A DNA stretch of 45,500 nt, taken from the NCBI GenBank assembly GCA_029219245.1, contig JAQXTA010000010.1, positions 1-45,500 of the forward strand. Direction: 5' to 3'. This DNA is from Lachnospiraceae bacterium. GTDB lineage: Bacteria; Bacillota; Clostridia; Lachnospirales; Lachnospiraceae. The position numbers and the translations under genes were made by a program. This document shows positions 8,184 to 17,001 of this stretch, in pieces (within the stretch, counting starts at the first letter, position 1; the number at the start of each line of letters is the position of its first letter). The notes under the pieces were generated by a model that was not told where the DNA came from, did not search any database, and worked only from the letters and a program-made list of their open reading frames with translations.

Positions 8184-8849
8184 TCACTTCTCAAAATACT
8201 CTTTCAAGAATTTCTTTCGTTCTTCTTCATATCCTTGTAAATTCACAAAACCACAATCATGTACACACCATGGTTGCTTCATTTGTGGTACTACTACCCT
8301 ATACCCCCGTCTGATAAACTCCATACTCTGGGAACAATCATAAAAATCCCATTTATCAAAGAAATCTTCTCTCCAACAAATATCATACTGCGTTACCATA
8401 AGAAATCCGTCTATTGCTTCTACTTCAAAAAAATCTGATTTAATCTTTTCATCCTCCGGATTAGATACCAAAGATGTTTCATAAATATGCTGTTCATACA
8501 CCTTCCCACAACGGACTGTTTCCCACATAATACCGGATGTAGGCAGCTTTGGGGCACCAATATTCCCAATCATGCCTATTTTTTTATCATTTTTAAAAAT
8601 ATCCAAACAATCCTGTATAAAATTCTGATTTATAATAAATGTATCCTGATGTAAATATACTTTATACTTCGCCTTGGAATACTGCATTGCCTCATTATAC
8701 CCTGCTGTCATAGACTTTGCCTTTTCTACAGTAAGTATATCAATCTGATATCCTTTTGGTACAATCAAATAATTGATATAATGCAAACATTCTTTTGTAT
8801 ACAGTTTGTCATTGCTGCAAATAATAAAACAAAATTCTTTATCATTCAT
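8184..8849 (-). CDS. GT-A glycosyltransferase family protein
   Basis: This 221-residue protein begins MNDKEFCFIICSNDKLYTKE and holds AKSMTAGYNEAMQYSKAKYK, YLHQDTFI, then GMIGNIGAPKLPTSG and EAIDGFLMVTQYDI. The order (small NTP-sugar fold, HQDT in place of DxD, then a conserved GxxG and D-G-F block) resembles the Glyco_tranf_2_5/StrF-like branch of the GT-A superfamily. Similar proteins recur in clostridial glycan loci. It overlaps the upstream gene by 8 bp, so translation is coupled; the ATG lies inside TTACATGAATGA. The acceptor is unknown. Confidence 0.72.
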   Translation of the reverse strand: MNDKEFCFIICSNDKLYTKECLHYINYLIVPKGYQIDILTVEKAKSMTAGYNEAMQYSKAKYKVYLHQDTFIINQNFIQDCLDIFKNDKKIGMIGNIGAPKLPTSGIMWETVRCGKVYEQHIYETSLVSNPEDEKIKSDFFEVEAIDGFLMVTQYDICWREDFFDKWDFYDCSQSMEFIRRGYRVVVPQMKQPWCVHDCGFVNLQGYEEERKKFLKEYFEK

Positions 8850-9246
8850 GTAACTCTTTTCCTTTTATTACCTTTAAGACTTTTTCCTTATGGACAACAC
8901 TATACTCTATAATTGTTATTAACTCGTAGGAAGAAATCTCATTCTGTATAAGAAACAGATAGAATTCCTGTAATCCATTCCCTATCACATCAAAATCAAT
9001 TCTTCTCAAATAAAATTTCAACACAGTATAGCGCTCTAATAATTGCGAGACATTTTGTACCTTTTCAAAAATTGTCTTCTGCCTTGCGTCTTTTTCCTGT
9101 TCATATATCTTAGTTAAATAGAAAATCGTAGCAAGTTCATTGCTGTGCTCCGTAATATTTTTGTATGTAAGCAGCACTTCCTTTATTTTGTCATACTCAT
9201 GTGTACATAATAATTCATCTATTTTTCTCAATAATTCTGTGTTCAC
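8842..9246 (-). CDS. Small helical protein, first gene of the leftward glycan cluster
   Basis: This 134-residue protein matches no family I recognise. It is mostly helical, rich in Leu, Glu, Lys and Ile, with one Cys, and has no signal peptide or membrane segment. It resembles the helical, TPR-like stretches that in other glycosyltransferases are fused to the catalytic domain. Its overlap with the glycosyltransferase at 8184-8849 suggests a partner subunit, but that is inference. The start is GTG at 9246 with AGGAG six bases away. It is transcribed divergently from the gene at 9313; the 66 bp between them must hold both promoters. Confidence 0.6.
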   Translation of the reverse strand: MNTELLRKIDELLCTHEYDKIKEVLLTYKNITEHSNELATIFYLTKIYEQEKDARQKTIFEKVQNVSQLLERYTVLKFYLRRIDFDVIGNGLQEFYLFLIQNEISSYELITIIEYSVVHKEKVLKVIKGKELHE

Positions 9247-9312
9247 AATACGCTCCTAAACATAGATTTATTTGGTAAGTTATGATACTATATTAACATG
9301 GAGAAAAAAAAT

Positions 9313-11550
9313 ATGCACCCAATATCTGTTTGTATTATAGCAAAAAATGAAGAAAAAAGAATTGAACGTTGTCTGTCCTCCGTTAAACCCTACGGTTTTG
9401 AAATAATCGTTGTCGATACGGGTTCGACGGATACGACAAAGGAAATCGCTTCCAGGTATGCCGACAAAATTTTAGACTTTACCTGGTGTGACGATTTCAG
9501 TGCTGCCAGAAATTTTTCTCTTCAAGCAGCCAGTAACAACTGGATTTTTATGATGGACTGTGATGAATGGATTAAGAGTATTGATGTAGAAGAACTGAAC
9601 TTTTTCAGGAAACATCATTCCGACAGTGTAGGTGCAATTTCCAGAGAAAATCTGGTTACGGAAAACGGTCAACTCGTTTTGAATAATACAGACCATACCG
9701 AACGTTTTTTTAATAAAAAACTTTATCATTATACAGGCATTATCCACGAACAGTTAACTCCTATTCATGGTAATGATTTTCCCTGTCTTTTATTGCATAC
9801 TACCATTGAACATACTGGATATGATATGACTCCGGAACAAAAAATCGCCAAAGGGAAGCGTAATCTTTCCCTGTTACATAAACAATTAGCAAAAGAACCT
9901 GAGAATCCTTATGTCTATTATCAGATTGGAAAAGGATATGAAATTATTGAGGACTATGAATCTGCCTGCAAATATTACGGAGAAGGATTGTCTTTTGATG
10001 TTGATCCATCCTTAGCCTATGTACAGGCAATGGTAATCTCTTATGGCAACACCCTGCTTTTAACAAACCAGTACAATACTGCCCTTCAATTTGAACGAAT
10101 CTATGACACCTTTGCCACTACTGCCGATTTTGTCTATCTGATGGGACGTATCTACATGGCAAACGAACAATACCCGAAGGCTATTGAACAATTCTATAAA
10201 GCAACTACCATAGAAACATGCAAATTCCATGGTGCAAATAGTTTCCTGAGTTATTATCACATTGCTTTGATATGTGAGAAATTAGGCGATATCGACAATG
10301 CCATTACCTATTATAAAAAATGTGGTAACTATCCACCGGCTATGGAAAAGATAGCATGCTTATCCACCATGCTGTCACATAACGATACACACAAAAAATA
10401 CAAACGTATCGCACTGTTTGGCAGTGATATTTTTATTTTACAGTATATCATGGAACAGTATCAGAAAGCATTTCAGAACATGGGTTATGAAACTTTTGTC
10501 TTTCCAAGCACTACAACCCAGGAAGAATTTACGCAAAATGCCGAAAAATTATTTTTATTCCATGAACAGGGGCTGGATGCAGTCATCACATTCAACAATC
10601 GCGGTTTTCAGATGCCTCTGGGAAAACAAATTTCACTCTGGGATAAATGGAGTGTCCCATGCTACAACATATTAGTGGATCATCCGATGTACTATTTTGA
10701 TACATTGGATCAAAGTCCGGCACAGGGAATTGTCGTTTGCTCAGATAGGAACCATGTAAACTATGTAAAACGCTTTTATTCTTCTGTAAAAAAGGCTCTT
10801 TTCCTGCCTACTGCCGGTGAAGAACTCCGTCCCAATGAGGAAAAAAAGCCAATAAAAGACCGTACAATAGATGTACTCTTTATTGGAAGCTATAAATATC
10901 ATTCCGATTATACTTATGATGCCATAGACGAATTAGTAATGGATTATCTGATTAGCAATCCGCACGAAACTTTAGAGCAGGCAATCGAAACCTGTCTAAA
11001 AAATATACAGCCCAGTCTATCCGACATGGAATTAAAGGCTATCATTCAAAAACACCGCTTCGTAGAAACAAATTTAAGTTCTATGTACCGGTTGGAAATT
11101 ATCCGTTCCTTAACAGAGGCAGGCATTACTGTCACTGTTTATGGCAACGGTTGGGAAAACACTGATATTTATATGAATCCTTATTTTATCTGCCATTCTA
11201 CTGTACCATTTAAAGATGGGCTTGCTTTGATGGAAGACAGTAAAATTGTATTAAATCAACTTTCCTGGTTTAAGGACGGTGGAAGTGAACGTATTTTCAA
11301 TGCCATGTTACAAAAAGCGGTTTGCGTTACCGATGACAGTACTTATCTGAGAGAGATTTTGGCACATCAGAAATCTGTTGTTTTTTATTCTCTGAATGAA
11401 CTGGAAAAGTTACCTGGTCTTATCAAGGAATTATTAAACCAGCCTGCTAAAATGCAGCAGATTGCCGATTGTGGATACCAGACTGCGCAGAGCAACCACA
11501 CTTGGGAGAAACGGGCCGAACAACTATCCGACATCATTGCTTCGTCATAG
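9313..11550 (+). CDS. Multidomain glycosyltransferase: GT2 + TPR + CgeB
   Basis: This 745-residue enzyme has three parts. Residues 1-200 are a GT2 domain with ISVCIIAKNEEKRIERCL, DTGSTD and the MDCDEW metal-binding site. About 200-360 are TPR-like helical repeats (NPYVYYQIGKGYEIIEDY and similar). From about 364 on it is a CgeB-like GT-B module with VLFIGSYKYHSDYT, VYGNGWEN, KIVLNQLSWFKDGGSERIFN and VTDDSTYL. The ATG at 9313 is preferred to one at 9298: the earlier ATG has no ribosome site, whereas its own GGAG sits nine bases before 9313, and the paralogue at 14893 starts at the same place. The same modules exist as two separate genes at 14893 and 13692. It is first of four rightward glycosyltransferase genes. 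Confidence 0.87.
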   Translation: MHPISVCIIAKNEEKRIERCLSSVKPYGFEIIVVDTGSTDTTKEIASRYADKILDFTWCDDFSAARNFSLQAASNNWIFMMDCDEWIKSIDVEELNFFRKHHSDSVGAISRENLVTENGQLVLNNTDHTERFFNKKLYHYTGIIHEQLTPIHGNDFPCLLLHTTIEHTGYDMTPEQKIAKGKRNLSLLHKQLAKEPENPYVYYQIGKGYEIIEDYESACKYYGEGLSFDVDPSLAYVQAMVISYGNTLLLTNQYNTALQFERIYDTFATTADFVYLMGRIYMANEQYPKAIEQFYKATTIETCKFHGANSFLSYYHIALICEKLGDIDNAITYYKKCGNYPPAMEKIACLSTMLSHNDTHKKYKRIALFGSDIFILQYIMEQYQKAFQNMGYETFVFPSTTTQEEFTQNAEKLFLFHEQGLDAVITFNNRGFQMPLGKQISLWDKWSVPCYNILVDHPMYYFDTLDQSPAQGIVVCSDRNHVNYVKRFYSSVKKALFLPTAGEELRPNEEKKPIKDRTIDVLFIGSYKYHSDYTYDAIDELVMDYLISNPHETLEQAIETCLKNIQPSLSDMELKAIIQKHRFVETNLSSMYRLEIIRSLTEAGITVTVYGNGWENTDIYMNPYFICHSTVPFKDGLALMEDSKIVLNQLSWFKDGGSERIFNAMLQKAVCVTDDSTYLREILAHQKSVVFYSLNELEKLPGLIKELLNQPAKMQQIADCGYQTAQSNHTWEKRAEQLSDIIASS

Positions 11551-11590
11551 TGCTTCCCACTCCTAAAAAGATAACGGAAAGGATACCGAA

Positions 11591-13732
11591 ATGGAAAAAT
11601 ATATCAGCATTATCATTCCATGCTATAATGTAGAATCCTATATTGACCGTTGCTTTCAGTCACTTCTTGCCCAGACAATCGGTTTTGACAAACTGGAAAT
11701 CATTCTGGTCGACGATTGTTCTACCGACCATACCTGGGACAAACTGACAGCAATCGAAGCAGCCTATCCGGAATCTGTCATGATTATCCATTGTGATGAA
11801 AACGGTCATCAGGGCAGAGCAAGAAACATTGGCTTGCAGTATGCTTCCGCGCCATACATTGGCTATGTGGATTCCGATGACTGGATTGAGCCGGATATGT
11901 ATGAGAAATTATATGAAAAAATTGTTACCTACGACTGCGACCTTACAATGTGTCAGAATTGGCGGGATACTGCAGTACCCGGACAGGTGCTAGCTCCAAA
12001 GCTGACCGGACAGTCTAACCGCATGTTTGAAATAGATACGCAGGAAAAACGCGGAACTTTTTTGGTATGTGGCTCTATCGGCTATGGAGTATGGGATAAG
12101 CTCTTTAAACGGGATTTTCTGATTGATAACCAGATTTTCTTTCCAGAAGGGCTTGCTTACGAAGACCATTTTTTTTCTACACTTTTATACCTGTATGCAT
12201 CCAAAGTCTATATCTTAGAAGAACGGCTTTATCACTATTATGTAAATCCTGCTTCCACTGTTCTAAGTCCGAATGCAGCCCATCATTTTGATATTCTGAC
12301 CATCGATATGATGATGTGGGAGGAATGTGCTAATCGCGGGTTTTTAGACAATTACCGCAAAGAATTAGAATACCAGTTTCTTACTTTGTGCTATCTGGCA
12401 GCGATAAAAATGATCAGCCTACGTCTGACGAAGGTTCCTTACGACTTTTTTCTCCGGTTAAAAGAAGAAACCTTGAAACGTATACCGAATTATCATGAAA
12501 ACCCTTATGTGAAAGACTATGTAACAGAATTTAACCAGACTCTTTTGCAATTGCTGGATTTTCCAATCAGCGAATCTGATTTGGCTGCTGTCTGTAAGGC
12601 AGTTGTAAAGAAACACGCAAAAGGTGTTTTGCAAATATACGTTATGACTCATGTCAACTTCAGCGCACCTGACGATCCGATTTATCATCCGCTTCATGTT
12701 GGGCGTGCGCTCAAGGGGGATTTGGGTTATCCCGGAGATGATACCGGTGATAATATTTCCCATTTAAATCTTTATTACAGTGAGCTTACCGGTCTGTATT
12801 GGGCATGGAAAAATATCCGTAACACAGAATATATCGGTTTATGCCATTACCGAAGATATTTTTTAAACGAAAACCATTCCATTATGACAAAAGCCGATTT
12901 TCTTCCTATACTGGAAAAATATAATGTAATTATTTCGCAGCCTGTTTTTTCCGAAAAATGCTATCGTGACAGCTATGCGGAAGCCCACACTATTCATGAT
13001 CTGGAAGCAGTAAGCGAAGCAATCGCAACCCTTTATCCGGATTGCATGCCAATTTTTCAGGATGTACTTTCCGGCAGAAAACTATACTGTGGAAATCTCT
13101 TTGTTACTACCAAAGAATTATTTGACGATTACGCGCAATGGCTATTTTCCATTTTTGAACTAGCTTCCAAGCAAATTGATGTCAGTACCTATGATGATTA
13201 TCACAAACGTGTTTACGGTTTTTTATCCGAACAGCTTCTCTTCGTCTGGGTTCTCTACCGAAATCTGACTTGGTGCGAAGTTCCTATTGGTTTTACACAG
13301 GAAAAAGCTGAAACACTCACCCTGAAAGAACAACTGTCCTCTCTTTTTGCGGAGAAGAAAATAGAGGAGGCACATACCCTTTTTCTGAATACTATGAAAG
13401 TTCGTCCGGACGTCATGCTTTCCGGTTCTGACTTTCATCAGGAATTAACTACCATTCTTCGCATCATCCATATTTGCGAGGAAGAAAGAAAACAGGACTG
13501 TCCTTCTTTTTTAAACTACACAACTGATTTACGGAAATTGACAGCACATTACAATCGTATTGCAGAGATTCTTAACAAATGTGCAGATTCCACACCATTT
13601 AATGCAGATTTTGACTACTTAAAGCATACCGCCGTATCTTCCTGTGCAATCGATATTATGATACCAATCATAGGCAAAGGAGAAAAAAGAAATGAGATTT
13701 GTACTATTTTACGAAGCAACGGAATCCTTTAA
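11591..13732 (+). CDS. GT2 glycosyltransferase fused to DUF4422
   Basis: This 713-residue protein opens with a GT2 domain (YISIIIPCYNVESYIDRCF, LVDDCSTDHTW, ARNIG, VDSDDWIEPD). After a helical linker, a DUF4422 domain spans about 346-566. Its hallmarks are visible: IYVMTHVNFSAPDD, the L-H-V-G-R-A segment, DDTGDNISHLNLYYSELTGL, and LCHYRRYFL. A 145-residue helical tail follows. DUF4422 belongs to the GT-A world and often occurs with or fused to GT2 in capsule and glycan loci. Two catalytic centres in one chain suggest addition of two successive sugars. AAGGA precedes the ATG. It overlaps the next gene by 41 bp, so the two are translationally coupled. Confidence 0.88.
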   Translation: MEKYISIIIPCYNVESYIDRCFQSLLAQTIGFDKLEIILVDDCSTDHTWDKLTAIEAAYPESVMIIHCDENGHQGRARNIGLQYASAPYIGYVDSDDWIEPDMYEKLYEKIVTYDCDLTMCQNWRDTAVPGQVLAPKLTGQSNRMFEIDTQEKRGTFLVCGSIGYGVWDKLFKRDFLIDNQIFFPEGLAYEDHFFSTLLYLYASKVYILEERLYHYYVNPASTVLSPNAAHHFDILTIDMMMWEECANRGFLDNYRKELEYQFLTLCYLAAIKMISLRLTKVPYDFFLRLKEETLKRIPNYHENPYVKDYVTEFNQTLLQLLDFPISESDLAAVCKAVVKKHAKGVLQIYVMTHVNFSAPDDPIYHPLHVGRALKGDLGYPGDDTGDNISHLNLYYSELTGLYWAWKNIRNTEYIGLCHYRRYFLNENHSIMTKADFLPILEKYNVIISQPVFSEKCYRDSYAEAHTIHDLEAVSEAIATLYPDCMPIFQDVLSGRKLYCGNLFVTTKELFDDYAQWLFSIFELASKQIDVSTYDDYHKRVYGFLSEQLLFVWVLYRNLTWCEVPIGFTQEKAETLTLKEQLSSLFAEKKIEEAHTLFLNTMKVRPDVMLSGSDFHQELTTILRIIHICEEERKQDCPSFLNYTTDLRKLTAHYNRIAEILNKCADSTPFNADFDYLKHTAVSSCAIDIMIPIIGKGEKRNEICTILRSNGIL

Positions 13733-14876
13733 TTATTTTACAGATGAAATAGCTCATGAGCTGGCAAACCGCGGCCACGATACTTTTATTCTGGATTTAT
13801 TAAATCCTGCTGCACCTTCTCACTCTATGCAGGAACTAATGTCCTACTGCGAGCAGAAAGTAGATGCGGTTATTTGTTTCAACCGCGCCGGTATCCATAA
13901 TGATACTTATATTGATTTATGGAATATGATGGATGCATGTACGGTACATATACTTATGGACCATCCGCTCAGGCTGCATCCGACGATGGAGAAGCATCCA
14001 CGCAAGTACATTCAGTTCTGCCCGGATGAAGAACATGTTTCCTATGTAAAAAAATATTTTCCGAATGTAGAACATATTGAATTCCTTGCTCATGCCGGAA
14101 CATTGGATACCGAACCACCAATTCCATATCAAGACAAAAAATATGACATCCTGTTTTCCGGTACCTATTATATACCGGAAAGCAAACTTCACGAATTAAA
14201 TTATGTTTGTCCGGAAGGTTCTCCTCTATCTGAAATCTATATGCAGATTGCAGAGGATCTGATAAAGCATACCGAAAAATCCTTAATTCAATCTGTTTTG
14301 GATGTTCTTGCTACAAACCGGATGCCACTCAGTGACAATGCTGTCAAAACTATTATGCGCGGTATGACACCAATCGACTGGATGGTCCGCATGTATTACC
14401 GGGGAAAAGCAGTCCAGGTACTTGCAGAAGCCGGTTTTGATGTACATGTTCTGGGACGAGGCTGGGAGAATCATCCCTGCGCCGGTGCCCAAAATCTCCA
14501 CATTTTATCCGACCGTATTGACCTTGCCGATACTTTCGCATATATGCGTAATGCCCGGATTAACTTAAATGTCATGCCATGGTTTAAAGAAGGTACACAC
14601 GACCGCATTTTCAACACGATGCTGCGCCACTCCATCTGTCTGACCGATTCCAGTACCTGGCTGGACACCCATTATGAAAACGGCAAAGATATTGTTTTAT
14701 ATGATCTGAAGCAGTTAGACAAATTACCGGAGATTACGAAATATTGGTTAAATCACCCTGTAGAGGCATGGGAACTAATCGAACGGGCATATACCAAAAC
14801 TGCCGAAAACTATACATGGATAAACTGCGTGGATTCTATTTTGGAGAGTCTCGCCAGGAACTATGGAATACAGTAA
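13692..14876 (+). CDS. CgeB-type glycosyltransferase
   Basis: This 394-residue protein corresponds to the C-terminal module of the gene at 9313 as a free-standing enzyme. Shared landmarks are DAVICFNRAGI, HILMDHPLRLHP, ILFSGTYYIPESK, VHVLGRGWENHP, ARINLNVMPWFKEGTHDRIF and LTDSSTWL. The start is inside the previous gene, with AAAGGAG a few bases ahead of the ATG at 13692. No membrane segment is seen. The ending KTAENYTWINCVDSILESL is shared with other CgeB proteins. Most likely it works with the GT2-TPR protein just downstream as the split form of the fused enzyme; the sugar is unknown. Confidence 0.87.
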   Translation: MRFVLFYEATESFNYFTDEIAHELANRGHDTFILDLLNPAAPSHSMQELMSYCEQKVDAVICFNRAGIHNDTYIDLWNMMDACTVHILMDHPLRLHPTMEKHPRKYIQFCPDEEHVSYVKKYFPNVEHIEFLAHAGTLDTEPPIPYQDKKYDILFSGTYYIPESKLHELNYVCPEGSPLSEIYMQIAEDLIKHTEKSLIQSVLDVLATNRMPLSDNAVKTIMRGMTPIDWMVRMYYRGKAVQVLAEAGFDVHVLGRGWENHPCAGAQNLHILSDRIDLADTFAYMRNARINLNVMPWFKEGTHDRIFNTMLRHSICLTDSSTWLDTHYENGKDIVLYDLKQLDKLPEITKYWLNHPVEAWELIERAYTKTAENYTWINCVDSILESLARNYGIQ

Positions 14877-14892
14877 AAAGTGAGGAAAAATT

Positions 14893-15954
14893 ATGCTTCC
14901 TATTTCTGTTTGTATTATTACCAAAAATGAAGAAGAAAACATCGAAAAATGCTTAAAGCCTTTGCGTGCCTATGATTGGGAGATTCTCGTAGTAGACACC
15001 GGTTCTACGGACCATACCAGAGAAATCGCCTCTCGATATGCGGACAAAGTACTGGACTATGCCTGGACACAGGATTTTAGTGCTGCCAGAAATTATTCCA
15101 TTGCACAGGCTTCTTATGATACAATTCTTATTATTGACAGTGATGAATTTCTTCTGGAAATTGATATCGATGCAATCCTGGTTTCCATGGAAGAAACCCC
15201 AACTCATATCGGTCTTCTTTCCAGACAGAATCATTATCAGATGAATGGAACCGACAGCGTTTATGTAGATCTGGTAGAACGCCTTTTTTCTCGGAAATAT
15301 TATCATTATCAAGGTATTATCCATGAACAGGTTGTATTAAAGGAACCGGAAAAATACTCCTATGGAACCTATCAGATTCCCCTCATCCTCAACCATGTCG
15401 GCTATAATGGCAGTGAAGAGGCATTACTTGAAAAAGCCCAGCGTAATATCTCTTTATTAGAAAAAGATTTAGAAATGCATCCGGCTAACCCTTATACATA
15501 CTTCCAATTAGGACAATCCTATAATTTAATTCATGACGATGAAAAAGCATGCTATTATTATGGCAAAGGGCTTTCCTACGATGTTGATCCTGCCGCCGAA
15601 TATGTACAGATGATGGTAATCGGATACGGATATGCCCTGCTTCATCTGAACCGGACCGAAGATGCTCTTGGACTCGCCGCTGTCTATGATGCTTTCGCAG
15701 TTTCCGCTGATTTCATTACCTTAATGGGACTGATTTATCTACGTAATAATCAATATATGAAAGCCATGTTAGAATTCGTGAAAGCACTTTCCTGCAAAAA
15801 TGCTCATGTAGTCGGTGCCAACAGTTTCATTCCTTCCTATAATATTGGACTGATTAATGAAATGATGGGAAATAAGGAGATGGCTCTTATACATTATCGC
15901 AGATGCGGTAACTTTCCCATGGCACTGGAAAAAATCAAAGACTTAACGGAATAG
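14893..15954 (+). CDS. GT2 glycosyltransferase with TPR tail
   Basis: This 353-residue protein has a GT2 catalytic domain (ISVCIITKNEEENIEKCLKP, DTGSTDHTRE, IIDSDEFLLEID) on residues 1-190. TPR-like helices follow (NPYTYFQLGQSYNLIHDDEK, LMGLIYLRNNQYMKAMLEF). The build resembles SunS-type enzymes that modify peptides, and TPR glycosyltransferases that act on proteins, so flagellin or another flagellar protein is a reasonable acceptor by context. GAGG lies nine bases before the ATG at 14893. It is closely related to residues 1-360 of the protein at 9313. It ends 20 bp from a convergent GT8 gene, with no terminator hairpin visible between them. Confidence 0.87.
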   Translation: MLPISVCIITKNEEENIEKCLKPLRAYDWEILVVDTGSTDHTREIASRYADKVLDYAWTQDFSAARNYSIAQASYDTILIIDSDEFLLEIDIDAILVSMEETPTHIGLLSRQNHYQMNGTDSVYVDLVERLFSRKYYHYQGIIHEQVVLKEPEKYSYGTYQIPLILNHVGYNGSEEALLEKAQRNISLLEKDLEMHPANPYTYFQLGQSYNLIHDDEKACYYYGKGLSYDVDPAAEYVQMMVIGYGYALLHLNRTEDALGLAAVYDAFAVSADFITLMGLIYLRNNQYMKAMLEFVKALSCKNAHVVGANSFIPSYNIGLINEMMGNKEMALIHYRRCGNFPMALEKIKDLTE

Positions 15955-15974
15955 TGACTGAATATCATTAATCT

Positions 15975-16913
15975 TTATGACTCTCTGCCACATAGTTTTT
16001 GGCATAATTCCATCGCTTTATTAAGGCTTTCTTTAAGTTCCTTATTCTCTTGTAATAATGCACGAATCGTCTGATAGGAGTCATCCGAAAGTCCATTCCA
16101 GAATACTTCCTCCATCATCTCAATATAGAATGGTGTTTCTTTTGCATACAGCCACCAGATTTTCTCCATTTCATAGTGCACTCCGCTATACTTCCATGGC
16201 TTACGACCGGCGAAATGAATAATTTTCATTTCGGATAATGTTTCCTCATTCAACGATACATTCTGGGAAAATACATTATATTTTGTATTATCTACATATA
16301 ATACATTCCCGAAATGTAAATAGTTCAAAAGGTCTTGATCCGGATTTGTCAGAGAATATCCTGCTCTTTCTGCTATCCTATAGTAATCTTCAAAGCAACA
16401 TCTTTTTCTGACTTTATCTAAATCATATAGAATCATTCCTGAATTAAAGTACCGCAGTTCTTCACCAAACTCAGCAAATAATTCCTTTTGCTCTTTACTA
16501 TAATTTCCCTGTATCATTGGGTCATCTGCAACTGCCAGTTCCATTTCCTGCATATCCATATTATAAAATTCTTTAATAGAAGCATGAACAATAATATCAA
16601 TATCCAAATATAGAACCCTGTTTACTATTTGAGGCAAAACTTCTCCCATAAGCAAGCGAAAGTAAATCTCCCTTGTCCAGTTTTCTGTAATGGGCAATTT
16701 CATCAGACGTGACTCCATATCTATCTTTAAATATTCTATTTTCTGTATGTCCTCTACAGCAAGGCTATTCAACAGCCTTTTATCTTCCTCAGTCAAACCC
16801 TGATGCAATACATAAACACGAATCTTACTACTTCTATTGTTGGAAAACAAAGAATATAACATAACATATGCATACCGGATATAACGGCTATTAACTGCAA
16901 TGGCAATATTCAT
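15975..16913 (-). CDS. GT8 family glycosyltransferase
   Basis: This 312-residue retaining enzyme of the GT8 (LgtC/glycogenin-like) type has MNIAIAVNSRYIRYAYVML at the start. The metal-binding VLYLDIDIIVHASIKEF follows near residue 100, then RYFNSGMILYDLDKVRK, NPDQDLLNYLHF and IIHFAGRKPWKY, the usual order of GT8 motifs. The ATG at 16913 is chosen because AAGGAG sits at the right distance. A longer open frame exists upstream, but it runs through the flagellin terminator and antisense-frames the flagellin gene. It lies directly behind that terminator, so its expression may depend on read-through from the flagellin transcript. A role in flagellin glycosylation is plausible but unproven. Confidence 0.88.
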   Translation of the reverse strand: MNIAIAVNSRYIRYAYVMLYSLFSNNRSSKIRVYVLHQGLTEEDKRLLNSLAVEDIQKIEYLKIDMESRLMKLPITENWTREIYFRLLMGEVLPQIVNRVLYLDIDIIVHASIKEFYNMDMQEMELAVADDPMIQGNYSKEQKELFAEFGEELRYFNSGMILYDLDKVRKRCCFEDYYRIAERAGYSLTNPDQDLLNYLHFGNVLYVDNTKYNVFSQNVSLNEETLSEMKIIHFAGRKPWKYSGVHYEMEKIWWLYAKETPFYIEMMEEVFWNGLSDDSYQTIRALLQENKELKESLNKAMELCQKLCGRES

Positions 16914-16930
16914 ATAAGAATCTCCTTTTA

Positions 16931-16960
16931 TAAAAAAGAGCCGCCCATTGGGCGGCTCTT
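16931..16960 (-). terminator. Strong intrinsic terminator of the flagellin gene
   Basis: On the minus strand, AAGAGCCGCCC and GGGCGGCTCTT form a perfect 11-bp GC-rich stem with a 3-base loop, followed by a T-run. It lies about 40 bp behind the flagellin stop, and its T-run almost touches the ribosome site of the GT8 gene. Confidence 0.93.
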
Positions 16961-17001
16961 GGTAGTTTACTAAGCAATGTGCATTCTTACTTACTATGTA
17001 A

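Noticed and set aside
15955-15974. Terminator between convergent glycosyltransferase genes
   Set aside because: The 20-bp gap and its flanks show no stable stem or T-run.
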